Shown in pieces: positions 24,461-35,510 of a stretch of 64,000 nt of DNA. Made by a program: the position numbers and the translations under genes. Below the pieces are notes generated by a model that had not been told where the DNA came from, made no database searches, and worked only from the letters and a program-made list of their open reading frames with translations. This DNA comes from Promethearchaeota archaeon Loki_b32 (GTDB lineage: Archaea > Asgardarchaeota > Lokiarchaeia > Sigyniarchaeales > SOKP01): positions 1-64,000 of the forward strand of contig NJBH01000014.1 in NCBI GenBank assembly GCA_005223125.1, written 5' to 3'. Each line of letters begins with the position of its first letter. Within the stretch, counting starts at the first letter, position 1.

Positions 24461-25927
24461 TTAATTGTCTTCTTTATTTAGCCTCGCCAATTTCTTACCA
24501 TATTCATATAATTTCAAGAATGATTTAGCAGCAGCTTCAATTGTATGATAAACAAGGAATTTGTCTTCCATTAACATACTAGTAAATTTTACTTGAGATT
24601 CACTGGGATATTGGTGTAAAATAATAATAAAAATTTTGTTTAAAGATTCAACGTAGGATCTTAACTCTAAAAGATTGTTATAATAATTTTTGAAATGCAT
24701 ATCTTCCATATCCCTCCATGCATCTGTTTCAACTATTACTAAATCAATATTGTCGTCAATGGCGGCTTTACACAATTCTACAAACTCCTTACGATGAATA
24801 ATCCATGGTAAATCAAACGGATTTGATAAACTACCGATTTTTAGTGGATATATATCTCTAAGGCTATCTAAAGTTTCACCTTCAAAATAAGGTAATTCTA
24901 ATCCTAATTCTGTTAAAGTATCAGTAGCTAAAATTCCAAAACCACCAGACCAAAGTATAACCAATGCTCGCTTATTTTCTGGATAAAATAAATTATTATG
25001 ATCTTTAATTCGAGGAATATAATGAGAAAAGAGATACACGTAATCTATTAAATCATCTAAAGAAGGAGGTATGTCAATAACAGGTGTTTGTTTAAAAATA
25101 GCACCCCAAATATTACTTTTAGTTGCTAGGGCTCCAGTATGTGTTAATATGGCAGTTTGACCCCTTTTAGTCCTTCCTCCTCTCATAAATAATACGGGTT
25201 TTTTCATTTTTTTTAAAACATTGAATAATGTTCTCCCTTCATTTTTGTAGAGAGGAGAAATCCCTTCAAAATAAACGCAAATTACATCAGTAGAGGTATC
25301 CTGATTAAAAAAATTTAAAATTTCTGAAATTTGTATATCTACACAATTTCCAATACTTATTCCAATTGAAAATCTAAGATTATATCTTTTTGAACCAAAC
25401 TTAATCATCTTAGAATGTAGATCTCCTGATTGGAAAATAAGACCGATATTCCCTTCTTCTATAGGAAATGATGAGTAATAAGCCGTTTTTCCTCGTGGAC
25501 TGTATAATCCCATGCAATTGGGGCCTATAGCTCTTGTATTTTTATAACTATCTAACAATTCTTTTAACTGACGCTCAATTTCTATACCTTTCTCGTCAAG
25601 TTCCCCTGTCCCTGCAGTAAAAACATGAATGAAATTTACTTTTTTCTTCAGCAAAATCTCTTTCAATGATTTTATTAGCAACTCTCTTCTCACAGATAAA
25701 ATTAAAAGATCTATTGTATCCTCTTGAATGTCATCAATAGTTTTATAGCATTGAATTTCTGAATATACTTCTTCTTTTGTTGAAATTAGATATAATTTCT
25801 CTAAATCAAAGCCTTGTCTTTTAAATCCATCAACAAAAAAAGAAATTTTTTGATTGAAATTAAGAATTGCTACAATTTTAGGTTTAAACAATGAATCTAA
25901 TGAATATTTATTAATCTTCTTCTCCAT
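24461..25927 (-). CDS. ADP-forming acyl-CoA synthetase, alpha-type subunit
   Basis: The 488-residue protein matches the alpha part of NDP-forming acyl-CoA synthetases: an N-terminal CoA-binding Rossmann domain (about 10-130), then GPNCMGLYSPRG and a succinyl-CoA-ligase-like domain. The phosphorylatable histidine is in AILTHTGALA. The ATP-grasp beta part is absent, so it needs a separate beta subunit or has another role. Archaeal enzymes of this type convert acyl-CoA to acid with ATP formation. The CoA loop is degenerate (LNFNQKISFF) compared with the usual G-A-S-x-x-x-G-K-x-G, so activity is uncertain. The start overlaps the upstream gene by 17 bases. Confidence 0.75.
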   Translation of the reverse strand: MEKKINKYSLDSLFKPKIVAILNFNQKISFFVDGFKRQGFDLEKLYLISTKEEVYSEIQCYKTIDDIQEDTIDLLILSVRRELLIKSLKEILLKKKVNFIHVFTAGTGELDEKGIEIERQLKELLDSYKNTRAIGPNCMGLYSPRGKTAYYSSFPIEEGNIGLIFQSGDLHSKMIKFGSKRYNLRFSIGISIGNCVDIQISEILNFFNQDTSTDVICVYFEGISPLYKNEGRTLFNVLKKMKKPVLFMRGGRTKRGQTAILTHTGALATKSNIWGAIFKQTPVIDIPPSLDDLIDYVYLFSHYIPRIKDHNNLFYPENKRALVILWSGGFGILATDTLTELGLELPYFEGETLDSLRDIYPLKIGSLSNPFDLPWIIHRKEFVELCKAAIDDNIDLVIVETDAWRDMEDMHFKNYYNNLLELRSYVESLNKIFIIILHQYPSESQVKFTSMLMEDKFLVYHTIEAAAKSFLKLYEYGKKLARLNKEDN

Positions 25928-26519
25928 TTTTATCCTTAATTTTTAATGTTAAATTTGAATTACAATTATAACAAAATTTAGGGATAGATTCAAATTCAAT
26001 TCCGCAATTAGGACAAACAACTTTGCTAGTGCCTGCGATTGCGGATAAATCTTCCATTTGAGTCTCAGTCTTAAATTGGATAACTTTTCTTAAAATTAAT
26101 GACAATCCAATTGATATTCCAACTAGTACAATTCCAAGTAAGATTGTATGTAGGAAATGAAATTGAAAATTAGAATCAAAATAAATTCGTGAATATCTCC
26201 TTAAAAATACATAAAGAAAAAAATTTGGAAAGAAAAATGTCATTAAATTCATTGAATAAGCTTTTTTACAATTACTATAAATAAAAATTGGAATTAATGA
26301 TACCAAAATCCAGCTAGTATATAAAAAGTTAAGACCAAATAAATTATCAAATAACGTATAATTTGCTAAAATTTGTATAATTTTTTCTCGCTCTATTGAA
26401 ATATCTTCATCAAGAGATATATCAATCTCATAGCCGATGCCATAAATTAAAAGGCTTAAAAGCAGTATTTGAATAATAAATATAATTATTCTGCTTCTAA
26501 AAACTTCAATTATCTTCAT
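25911..26519 (-). CDS. Membrane protein with C-terminal zinc ribbon
   Basis: The 202-residue protein has about four transmembrane segments (near 10-28, 60-80, 83-110 and 120-142), then a cytoplasmic linker and a zinc ribbon with CPNCG and CYNCN pairs about 13 residues apart. No family is recognised. It overlaps and probably is co-transcribed with the acyl-CoA synthetase-like gene downstream. Confidence 0.65.
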   Translation of the reverse strand: MKIIEVFRSRIIIFIIQILLLSLLIYGIGYEIDISLDEDISIEREKIIQILANYTLFDNLFGLNFLYTSWILVSLIPIFIYSNCKKAYSMNLMTFFFPNFFLYVFLRRYSRIYFDSNFQFHFLHTILLGIVLVGISIGLSLILRKVIQFKTETQMEDLSAIAGTSKVVCPNCGIEFESIPKFCYNCNSNLTLKIKDKNGEED

Positions 26520-26676
26520 TATTATGTAATTAAATTTATCGATACATTAAATTCTTTTTTAAGGCTTTAAAATTTAAAACTTTTGAATTATTGATATTTA
26601 AATCAAAGTTATTGTTAATTTCTGCCATTAAAAAAAAAAAGAAAAGTAAATTAAAGTATTTTCATAATTTGTGTTT

Positions 26677-27066
26677 TCAAGTTATTTTCTGTAATTTCTT
26701 CCTCGATACTATGACTATTGTTATTCCAACTATTAAGGTTATCGTTAGAATTTCAACGTAATATCCCGGAATAAAGGGTTATTCTTCACTTGTATCAAAA
26801 TATGCTGTAAATACCGGATCGTGAACGAGTTTTCCTCCCCCACTCTCACCATACTTAGGATAACACGTAATAAAGAAAGCCGCAGTTTCATTTGGATGAA
26901 AACCTTCCCAAGCATCTTCAAATGGTACTCCATGGGTGAATTGGTTTGTTTGATTCACAGCATAACTTATCATTAATCGAGCAAAATCACCCATTAATGG
27001 AAGCATCCCGGAGACAAAATTAATGAATTCTGAATCATCATTTACATCTAAACATTCATAAAGAAT
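26677..27066 (-). pseudogene. Decayed C-terminal part of a membrane-anchored surface protein
   Basis: On the minus strand one frame carries NFVSGMLPLMGDFARL, GFHPNETAAFF and VFTAYFDTSEE, then a TAA (26779-26781), and continues in the same frame with PFIPGYYVEIL followed by a transmembrane helix and SRKKLQK, stopping at TGA 26677-26679. A hydrophobic helix followed by basic residues is the typical C-terminal anchor of a surface protein. The 5' end is also closed by a TAG. It therefore looks like a truncated remnant with a nonsense mutation. The parent family is unknown. Confidence 0.5.
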
Positions 27067-27280
27067 CTATTTGAAAATTAAAAGTCCCTAAAACAATAAA
27101 ATTTTTAATATTTGCTATCTTTATTTATGTACAGTGGAAGACTTGTACTCTTATTTTTTAAAATTAACATTATATCATTGTTATAGAGGATGTTTTCTCC
27201 CATGAGTTGTATTTCTTCTTCTAAATTTGTAAAAGAAAGTAAAAATCTTGAGGTATTTTAATTATGGAGGTATTTAGCTT

Positions 27281-30202
27281 ATGAGTTATACATTTTCAAG
27301 AATGAAAATGATTGAAAAAATCAAGTTTGGGTTATTAAGTCCCAATGAAATCCGTAGAATGTCTGCGGCTCGTATAATTACTGCTGATACATATGATGAG
27401 GATGGTCTCCCGATCCCGAGTGGACTTATGGACCAAAGACTAGGTACCATCGAACCTGGCCAACGTTGTCAAACGTGTGGTAATCTAGTAAGCAATTGTA
27501 TGGGCCATTTTGGGCACATAGAATTAGCCCGTCCAATTATTCATGTAGGATATGCAAAAAAAGTCTTAAAAGTATTACGGAGTATTTGTCCCGAATGCTC
27601 TCGTTTACTGCTAACTGAAGATGAAAAAGAGAAATTCAGAGAAGAACAATTAAAACACAGAAAAATTTTTTTTGAAGGTGATGAGGATGCGGCTAAAATT
27701 GTGTTTAAAAGAGCAAGAAAATCGAAATTATGCCCATATTGTGGAGCTAAAAAGAAAAAAATAGTAATTGAGAAACCTACTACATTTTATGAAGAAGAAG
27801 AAGGAAGAGGCTCACGGAGAATAACACCTATTGAGATTTTAGAACGATTAAAAAAAATTGGAGACGTAGATCTCAGGATTCTTGGTATTTCACCTGAGAA
27901 TGCAAGACTTGAATGGGTTATATTTACGGTCTTACCAATTCCTCCTGTATGTGCGAGACCATCAATTACATTAGATAGTGGTATTCGTTCTGAAGATGAT
28001 TTAACACATAAATTGGTTGATGTTATTCGAATTAACCAAAGATTAAGGGAAAATATTGATGCGGGAGCACCACATTTAATAGTTGAAGATCTATGGGAAC
28101 TATTACAATATCATATTACTACCTATTTTGATAATCAAGTGTCTGGGATCCCTCCTGCAAGACACCGTTCTGGTAGAGCACTTAGAACATTAACTCAGAG
28201 GTTAAAAGGGAAAGAAGGTAGATTTAGAAGCAATTTAAGTGGAAAGCGAGTTGATTTTTCTGCTCGTAGTGTTATTTCACCAAATCCATATATAAGTATC
28301 AATGATGTTGGAGTACCAATAGAAATTGCGAAAATATTAACAATTCCCACTAATGTTAACGATTGGAATATCGAAGAAATGAAACAATTGGTTTTAAGTG
28401 GACCTTTTAGACATCCAGGTGCTAATTATATAATACGTAATGATCGCAGAAGAATTGATCTTCGATATGTAAAAAACCGGAAGATTATTGCTGATATGCT
28501 CACACCAGGTTTTACAATCGAACGCCATCTAAATGAGGGAGATTTAGTATTATTTAATCGTCAACCTTCCCTTCATAGAATGTCAATAATGGCACACGAA
28601 GTAAAAATAATGGAAGGGAGAACATTTCGATTAAATTTGACTGTATGTCCACCATATAACGCTGATTTTGATGGTGATGAAATGAATTTGCATGTACCTC
28701 AAAGTGAAGAGGCTCGTACAGAAGCAGAGTTACTTCTTAAAGTTCAAAATCACATATTATCTCCACGATTTGGTGGGCCAATATTAGGTGGAATTCAAGA
28801 TTTTATTTCAAGTGTATTTCAATTCACGAGTAAAAATTCAATATACAATAAAAAGGATGCATTAAAATTATTATATACTGGAGATGTTTATAAAAATAAT
28901 CCTAATTTTAATTTAGATCAACTCACACCGGTAACAGTTGATCCAGAACCAATGTATTCTGGAAAAGAAATTTTTAGCACATTGTTTCCAGATGATCTTA
29001 ATATTAGAGTAAAATCTAAGTTTTGTAAGAAATGCGAAGTTTGTGAAGAAGAAAATTGCTTATACGATGCTTATGTCGTAATAAGAAATGGTAAATTGGT
29101 AACTGGAACTATTGATGAAAACTCCTTTGGTGCTATGCAATCAAATAGTATATTACAACGCATTATTAAAGATCATGGTAACGCCTTAGGAAGAATATTT
29201 TTAGATAGTGCAACTAAGATGCTCTTATATGTTATTAGACAGAATGGAATGACAATGGGATTGGATGAGGTTTATGTACATGGACAAGCCTATGAAGAGA
29301 TAGAAAAAATATTGGATGATGCTAATACAGAATCTAATAAATTAATTGATGCATTCAACGATAATGATACAACTTTTCTTAGAAGGGCTCCTGGTCGTTC
29401 AATGAGAGAAACTTTAGAATTAAGAATCAGGCAAGTTTTAGCAGAAGCAAGAAAAAAAGCAGAAGAAACTGCAGCAGGTTTTATTGGTGATGAAGCTCAT
29501 TCTGTTATTATGACTAAATCTGGAGCTCGAGGAAATATATTAAATTTAGGACAAATGTCTGCCGTTGTTGGACAACAAGCGATTAGAGGTGAACGAATTA
29601 ATCGAGGATATAGTATGAGAACACTACCACATTTTAAAGTCAATGATCTTTCACCCAAATCTCGAGGTTTCGTTTCTTCTTCCTATAGAAATGGATTAAA
29701 ACCAGTAGAATTTTTCTTTCATGCAATGGGTGGAAGAGAAGGTTTAGTTGATACTGCAGTAAGAACATCCACATCTGGATATATGCAACGAAGGTTAGTA
29801 AATGCATTTCAGGATATGGTTGTTGAAAATGATGGCACTGTCAGAAACTCGGACAAAAATGTTATTCAATTTCGCTTTGGAGATGATGGGATTGATGCCA
29901 TGCACACTGATCATGGTGCTGCTGTTAATTTAGATGTTTTATTATTGAAGGCTAAAGCTTTGAATGTTGAAGAAGTACGTAAAGAAATTAAAAATATTCC
30001 TACAGAAAAAAAATCACCTCCTAAGAAAAAAATAGTCTCAAAAGAAAAACCCATCGAAAGTACTACTGATAAAGCTAAAAAAGAAGATGGGGATGAAGAT
30101 TCCCTAATGCAGAAATTTGAAGAAGAAACTGGTAAAAAAGCAAAGTGGCGCGGTAAAGAAACTAAAGCTTATTTAAATTGGAAAGAAGAAAAATTGGGAT
30201 AA
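27281..30202 (+). CDS. rpo1N: RNA polymerase subunit A' (Rpo1N)
   Basis: The 973-residue protein is the N-terminal two thirds of the largest RNA polymerase subunit. It has the zinc-binding clamp region (CQTCGNLVSNCMGHFGH, then CPECSRLL and CPYCG), the lid/rudder area with KGKEGRFRSNLSGKRVDFSARSV, and the catalytic Mg2+ loop NADFDGDEMNLH. An extra cysteine cluster (KFCKKCEVCEEENC) lies in the middle. The protein ends with an unusual Lys/Glu-rich extension of about 85 residues after the bridge helix region. A GGAGG site precedes the ATG. The subunit A'' gene follows by 32 bases; rpoB, usually just upstream, is missing here. Confidence 0.97.
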   Translation: MSYTFSRMKMIEKIKFGLLSPNEIRRMSAARIITADTYDEDGLPIPSGLMDQRLGTIEPGQRCQTCGNLVSNCMGHFGHIELARPIIHVGYAKKVLKVLRSICPECSRLLLTEDEKEKFREEQLKHRKIFFEGDEDAAKIVFKRARKSKLCPYCGAKKKKIVIEKPTTFYEEEEGRGSRRITPIEILERLKKIGDVDLRILGISPENARLEWVIFTVLPIPPVCARPSITLDSGIRSEDDLTHKLVDVIRINQRLRENIDAGAPHLIVEDLWELLQYHITTYFDNQVSGIPPARHRSGRALRTLTQRLKGKEGRFRSNLSGKRVDFSARSVISPNPYISINDVGVPIEIAKILTIPTNVNDWNIEEMKQLVLSGPFRHPGANYIIRNDRRRIDLRYVKNRKIIADMLTPGFTIERHLNEGDLVLFNRQPSLHRMSIMAHEVKIMEGRTFRLNLTVCPPYNADFDGDEMNLHVPQSEEARTEAELLLKVQNHILSPRFGGPILGGIQDFISSVFQFTSKNSIYNKKDALKLLYTGDVYKNNPNFNLDQLTPVTVDPEPMYSGKEIFSTLFPDDLNIRVKSKFCKKCEVCEEENCLYDAYVVIRNGKLVTGTIDENSFGAMQSNSILQRIIKDHGNALGRIFLDSATKMLLYVIRQNGMTMGLDEVYVHGQAYEEIEKILDDANTESNKLIDAFNDNDTTFLRRAPGRSMRETLELRIRQVLAEARKKAEETAAGFIGDEAHSVIMTKSGARGNILNLGQMSAVVGQQAIRGERINRGYSMRTLPHFKVNDLSPKSRGFVSSSYRNGLKPVEFFFHAMGGREGLVDTAVRTSTSGYMQRRLVNAFQDMVVENDGTVRNSDKNVIQFRFGDDGIDAMHTDHGAAVNLDVLLLKAKALNVEEVRKEIKNIPTEKKSPPKKKIVSKEKPIESTTDKAKKEDGDEDSLMQKFEEETGKKAKWRGKETKAYLNWKEEKLG

Positions 30203-30216
30203 AATAATTAGTTTAA

Positions 30217-31440
<1,224 letters not shown>

Positions 31441-31548
31441 CCGAAAACTTTTAATTAGGATGAAATTATAGATGTGCTTAAATAAAAAAATTAAATATTA
31501 AAAAAGTATTATTCTTATTAGTTAATATAGATACTGATTGAAAATATC

Positions 31549-31920
31549 ATGGCAAGAAAGAACAAACCTGTTGCAACTAAACTTGATCTCAGTAGGAAAA
31601 AAACCAGAGAATTTGATGTTGATACTAATATCAAAGTTGCTTACAAAACGGGTAAAATTTTATATGGTAAAAATCAAATTTTAAAGAACTTATTTAGAGA
31701 AAATCCGTTCAAGATGCTAATTATGAGCAATAACTGTCCTTCAGAATTGATGACTCAAATTAATCACTTTAATTCTCTTTTAAAAGATAAACTTTTCATT
31801 CATAAATATAAAGGTTCGAGTTGGGATTTAGGATTAGCTTGCGCTAAGCCATATATGATTTCTGTAATGGGTATAATTGATTTTGGAGATTCTGATTTAA
31901 TCTCTTTAAGAACTAAATGA
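31549..31920 (+). CDS. rpl30e: Large-subunit ribosomal protein eL30
   Basis: The 123-residue protein matches eL30 of the L7Ae/L30e fold, with VAYKTGKILYGKNQILKNL and a central MLIMSNNCPSELMTQI segment, the usual kink-turn-binding family pattern. It stands in its conserved place between rpoA'' and nusA. It has a somewhat longer N-terminal extension (about 20 residues) than the common 100-residue form. Confidence 0.92.
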   Translation: MARKNKPVATKLDLSRKKTREFDVDTNIKVAYKTGKILYGKNQILKNLFRENPFKMLIMSNNCPSELMTQINHFNSLLKDKLFIHKYKGSSWDLGLACAKPYMISVMGIIDFGDSDLISLRTK

Positions 31921-31948
31921 TAATAACTACACTTAACAAGATGCTTAC

Positions 31949-32425
31949 ATGTTAAAAAAGAATATTAAAATTGATCGGGAAGCAATGGAACTGATTTCGT
32001 TATTCAATAACATCTCTGGTGCTATAATTAAAGATTGCTTGATTTTTAAATCACCTGAGAATGGATCCGAAATAATCATTTTTTTAGTAAAAGAAGAGGA
32101 TGTAGGAAAAGCAATTGGAAAAGCTGGTGAACATGTTAAAGATTTAAAATCAAAACTCCAAAAAAAGATAGATGTTATTGCTTTTTCTGAGGATCTTAAT
32201 CATTTCATTCAGAATATCTTACAAACTACTAAAAACTCAATTATAGTTCAAAACATAGAAATTAAAGAAAGTATAAATCAAAAAAAAACCGTTATCATTA
32301 CTGTACGCCCTCAAGACCGTGGAAAAGCTATTGGAAAAGATGGTTCGATGATAAGAAAAATTAAAGAATTGGTGCTAAGGTATTTTGAAGTTGATAATGT
32401 AATTATCAATACGAAAAATGTCTGA
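31949..32425 (+). CDS. nusA: NusA-like KH-domain transcription factor
   Basis: The 158-residue protein consists of two KH domains, each with its G-x-x-G loop: GKAIGKAGEHVKDL (about 52-65) and GKAIGKDGSMIRKI (about 130-143). Archaeal NusA lacks the bacterial N-terminal and S1 parts, and this length is normal. It binds nascent RNA and is thought to affect elongation and termination. It sits 28 bases after eL30, the conserved archaeal order. Confidence 0.93.
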   Translation: MLKKNIKIDREAMELISLFNNISGAIIKDCLIFKSPENGSEIIIFLVKEEDVGKAIGKAGEHVKDLKSKLQKKIDVIAFSEDLNHFIQNILQTTKNSIIVQNIEIKESINQKKTVIITVRPQDRGKAIGKDGSMIRKIKELVLRYFEVDNVIINTKNV

Positions 32426-32489
32426 TTTTATTACCTAAAAATTATACTTATTAACTACGATTAATTTAATCACAAAATTACCCATTAGA

Positions 32490-33746
32490 GTGATTTATAT
32501 TTCAAAATTAAAATATTATGATGAACAAACTGCTATAAATCATGTTAAATCATTAGGTTTTACACGACACGCGGCTACTGAGGGTGAAACTAAAACTATA
32601 AATTATATCCAAAAGCAACTTGATAAAGAGAACGTTGATACTAAAGTTGAGTCTTTTAAATGGACTAAAACATCATCGAAATTCAGGAAATTGATTTTTT
32701 TATGGGTATTTATTGTTTTTATGAGTACTGAGATATTATTATTATATCCTAATTTAACATGGATAATTCTTCCTCTTGATGGCCTTTTTTTTATAGTATT
32801 AATGTTGGGAGGGAAATATGCTTTTGATCACTCAAGGATTATATTCATAGGGAAGAAAAACGAGTCAAAAAATGTAATAGCGACCATACATGCTAAAGAT
32901 TTGTATCCAAAAAGACCTGTCATTATTTTTTCAGCTCATCATGATTCAGTTTCTACAAATTTTCCATACAAAATGATGAAGATATTACTTTTTTCGGTAG
33001 TATTTTTATTTCTTTCATCTCTTCTCATAAACTTAGTTCTTTCAATTTGGTCAATTGTAGCATTATTTACTGCAATTCAAATTGATATCATATATTTATG
33101 GATAAGAAACATATCTTTAATTATTGGGATTATCCTACTAACAGAAATTTTCATCTTATTTATTAGGAAAAAGACTAATGAATCTTTAGGTTCAATAGAT
33201 AATGCTTCTGGTGTTGCTATTCTATTAGAATTAGCGAAATTAATTAAAAAAAATCCTCTCGAAAAAACTGATGTAATCTTTTTATGGTGTGGAGCAGAGG
33301 AACTGGGTCTCTGGGGATCGAAACAATATTGTTCTAAGCATGTGGAAGAATTAGATAACGATTACGACTTAAATAAATCATATAACATTAACATAGACAT
33401 GGTAGGTACCTATATAGGGTTAATTGATGAAACTGGCTTAATTAAGAAGAAGAAATTAAATGAAAATTTAAATGATGTCTTAAAAGCATCAGTTACACAC
33501 CAAAAAATCATATCTGAGAACCCAAAAATGGCATTAGGCGCTGGAAGTGATCATTTAATTTTTCGGGCATTTACAAAGAAAGCAGAAAAGAAAGGTTTTC
33601 AAATATCTTGCTTTATATCAAATAAAGATTCAAAATATATTCATTCTAAAAAAGATACTCCTGAATTATGCTCTGCTGAAAATCTAAATGGATGTATAGA
33701 TATTTGCTATAATGCTATTAAAAGCCTTGATCTCAGAGTAGAATAA
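32490..33746 (+). CDS. Membrane-associated M28-family metallopeptidase
   Basis: The 418-residue protein has the two-zinc aminopeptidase motifs of M28: AHHDS (H150, D152), GSIDNASGVA, the Glu pair in CGAEELGLWG, Asp in NIDMVG, and the last His in IHSKKDTPE. Uniquely, four hydrophobic helices interrupt it (about 66-110 and 165-222), so the catalytic domain is tied to the membrane. The start is GTG at 32490. It is inserted between nusA and uS12, where the standard order has nothing, so it probably arrived when the cluster was rearranged. Confidence 0.85.
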   Translation: MIYISKLKYYDEQTAINHVKSLGFTRHAATEGETKTINYIQKQLDKENVDTKVESFKWTKTSSKFRKLIFLWVFIVFMSTEILLLYPNLTWIILPLDGLFFIVLMLGGKYAFDHSRIIFIGKKNESKNVIATIHAKDLYPKRPVIIFSAHHDSVSTNFPYKMMKILLFSVVFLFLSSLLINLVLSIWSIVALFTAIQIDIIYLWIRNISLIIGIILLTEIFILFIRKKTNESLGSIDNASGVAILLELAKLIKKNPLEKTDVIFLWCGAEELGLWGSKQYCSKHVEELDNDYDLNKSYNINIDMVGTYIGLIDETGLIKKKKLNENLNDVLKASVTHQKIISENPKMALGAGSDHLIFRAFTKKAEKKGFQISCFISNKDSKYIHSKKDTPELCSAENLNGCIDICYNAIKSLDLRVE

Positions 33747-33789
33747 CGTGTCTGCATTAAATGGTTAGCAGATTCGGGCTTTTTATTAA

Positions 33790-34218
33790 TTATCGTATTG
33801 GTTTCTCTTTTTTTCCAGCTAAAAGTGCTTCAAGGCTAACACCATTAACTTTAACTACTCTATAACGAACTCCAGGAAGATCTCCTATCGATCTTCCTTT
33901 TGCTCCACCGATTCCTTCGACAATCACTCGATCATGTTCTTCTATGAAGTTAAGTGCCCCATCACCAGGTAGGAACGCTGTAACTCCTTTTCCATTTTTC
34001 TTCAATTGAATTCTCACACATTTTCTTATAGCTGAGTTTGGTTGTTTACTTTCACGACCAACCTTCTGAAGAACGATTCCTAGAGCCTGACAAGAGCCTT
34101 CGAGTGGATCAACCTTCTTCTTTAATTGGAGTTTTCTTCTTTTATATTTCTTTTTTGACCATCGAAATTTTTTTCGATTAGTTTGAAGCTTTCTTGCAGC
34201 GTACAAGCCTTTGGGCAT
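33790..34218 (-). CDS. rps12: Small-subunit ribosomal protein uS12
   Basis: The 142-residue protein has the hallmark uS12 sequences [18 protein letters not shown] and a [17 protein letters not shown] end. It belongs to the decoding centre. Uncommonly it is on the minus strand, convergent with the M28 gene and divergent from uS7, whereas archaea normally have nusA, uS12 and uS7 in one direction. The start is next to a GGTGAAA-like leader. Confidence 0.97.
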   Translation of the reverse strand: MPKGLYAARKLQTNRKKFRWSKKKYKRRKLQLKKKVDPLEGSCQALGIVLQKVGRESKQPNSAIRKCVRIQLKKNGKGVTAFLPGDGALNFIEEHDRVIVEGIGGAKGRSIGDLPGVRYRVVKVNGVSLEALLAGKKEKPIR

Positions 34219-34364
34219 TTTTTCACCAAATTTTTATTATTATTAATAAAGTAAAACATATCTTAGAACTTAAAATTTATGAATAGACGTTTTTTCAGAA
34301 ATCTAAAAAAATTAATACTATTAATAATTTTGTTTAATAATCAAATACTCAACAATAATGGATT

Positions 34365-34982
34365 ATGAGTAAAACAAAGAAAGAAATCAAACTTTTCAAT
34401 AAGTGGGCATTTGAAGATATAAAAATTAAGGATAGAACGCTTGAAAACTATATAAATTTAAAACCTATTATAGTTCCCCATTCAGCAGGGAGACATGAGC
34501 ATAAAAGATTTTGGAAATCTTCAAAAGTCTCTGTTATTGAACGATTTTCTAATAGATTGCTTTCTCCAGGTTTTATTGGCAATAAAATTAGAGGACGTAA
34601 GAGTTCTTATAATTCGGGCAAGAAAAATAAGCTTCTAAAGAGTTTGGAAAATGCTTTCACACTAATAGAATTGATAACTGAACAAAACCCTATTCAAGTT
34701 TTAGTAGATGGGATTTGTAATTCTGCACCTAGAGAAGAAACGACGAGAATTGCTCTTGGAGGTATCAGGTACGCGTCAGCAGTAGATATCGCACCGCAGC
34801 GTCGAGTTGACTTGGCTATCAAATATCTCGCTCAAGCAATAGGCGCTAGATCCCATTCAAATGTCAGACAATTTGGAGAAAATCTTGCTCAGGAATTGAT
34901 GTTAGCAGCAAATAGCAGTCAAGAATCTAGAGCTATTAAGAGAAAGGATGAAATAGAAAGAATTGCTGTCTCAGCTAGGTAA
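34365..34982 (+). CDS. rps7: Small-subunit ribosomal protein uS7
   Basis: The 205-residue protein shows the uS7 features NPIQVLVDGICNSAPREETTRI and RRVDLAIKYLAQAIGARS. It organises the head of the small subunit. It is divergent from uS12 with about 146 bases between, so the two now need separate promoters. EF-1A, which normally follows uS7, is at 53 kb. Confidence 0.97.
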   Translation: MSKTKKEIKLFNKWAFEDIKIKDRTLENYINLKPIIVPHSAGRHEHKRFWKSSKVSVIERFSNRLLSPGFIGNKIRGRKSSYNSGKKNKLLKSLENAFTLIELITEQNPIQVLVDGICNSAPREETTRIALGGIRYASAVDIAPQRRVDLAIKYLAQAIGARSHSNVRQFGENLAQELMLAANSSQESRAIKRKDEIERIAVSAR

Positions 34983-35510
34983 TTATATTTAATATTTTTA
35001 ACAAATCACTTTTTATAAATATCTTACTAATCATCTCTTTGGATATACAACCCCTTAATTTTTGTTCAAAATTTATTTCCAGAATTTATAATAACTATTT
35101 TTGAAAGAATTTATACTTCAAAAATTTACCATTTTATTTTAAATACCAAACAAGTGCATCATTAACACAGGGATATATATGGCAGTTCTATTTACATATA
35201 ACTTAATTTCACTATTTGTAAGTTAATTAAGGAGGGTATGAAGGATAAGGGCACTGAAAAAATAGGAATGGTTTAATAAGGATGAAAGTATGGAAGAAAT
35301 GAGTCCAAAAGAGTAGAATTGCGAAAATTTTAAAGAAATTGTAAAAGAAATTAAAATTAATGAGTCCAAGAAAAAGATTGATTATTTAACTAATTTATAA
35401 CATAAAAGTATAAAATATAAAGAAATATTGGTGAGAAAGCAAGTAACTTTATGAAACTCATGGTAAATCCTTAATCTAAATATAAAAAAAAGAAAAAAAG
35501 TATTATCAAT
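34983..35510. other. Intergenic region with a possible gene remnant
   Basis: About 530 bases without a supported gene. A strong AAGGAGGG site precedes an ATG at 35238-35240, but that frame stops after 12 codons (MKDKGTEKIGMV). Around 35290-35400 a second frame reads MEEMSPKE, a TAG, then NCENFKEIVKEIKINESKKK before TAA, which looks like a small charged protein interrupted by a nonsense codon. This may be a decayed small gene. No RNA gene is visible. Confidence 0.3.

Noticed and set aside
35238-35400. Possible pyrrolysine (TAG) gene in the gap after uS7
   Set aside because: Only a short charged frame surrounds the TAG, no pyl context or homologous family is seen, and the alternative of a decayed small gene is simpler.
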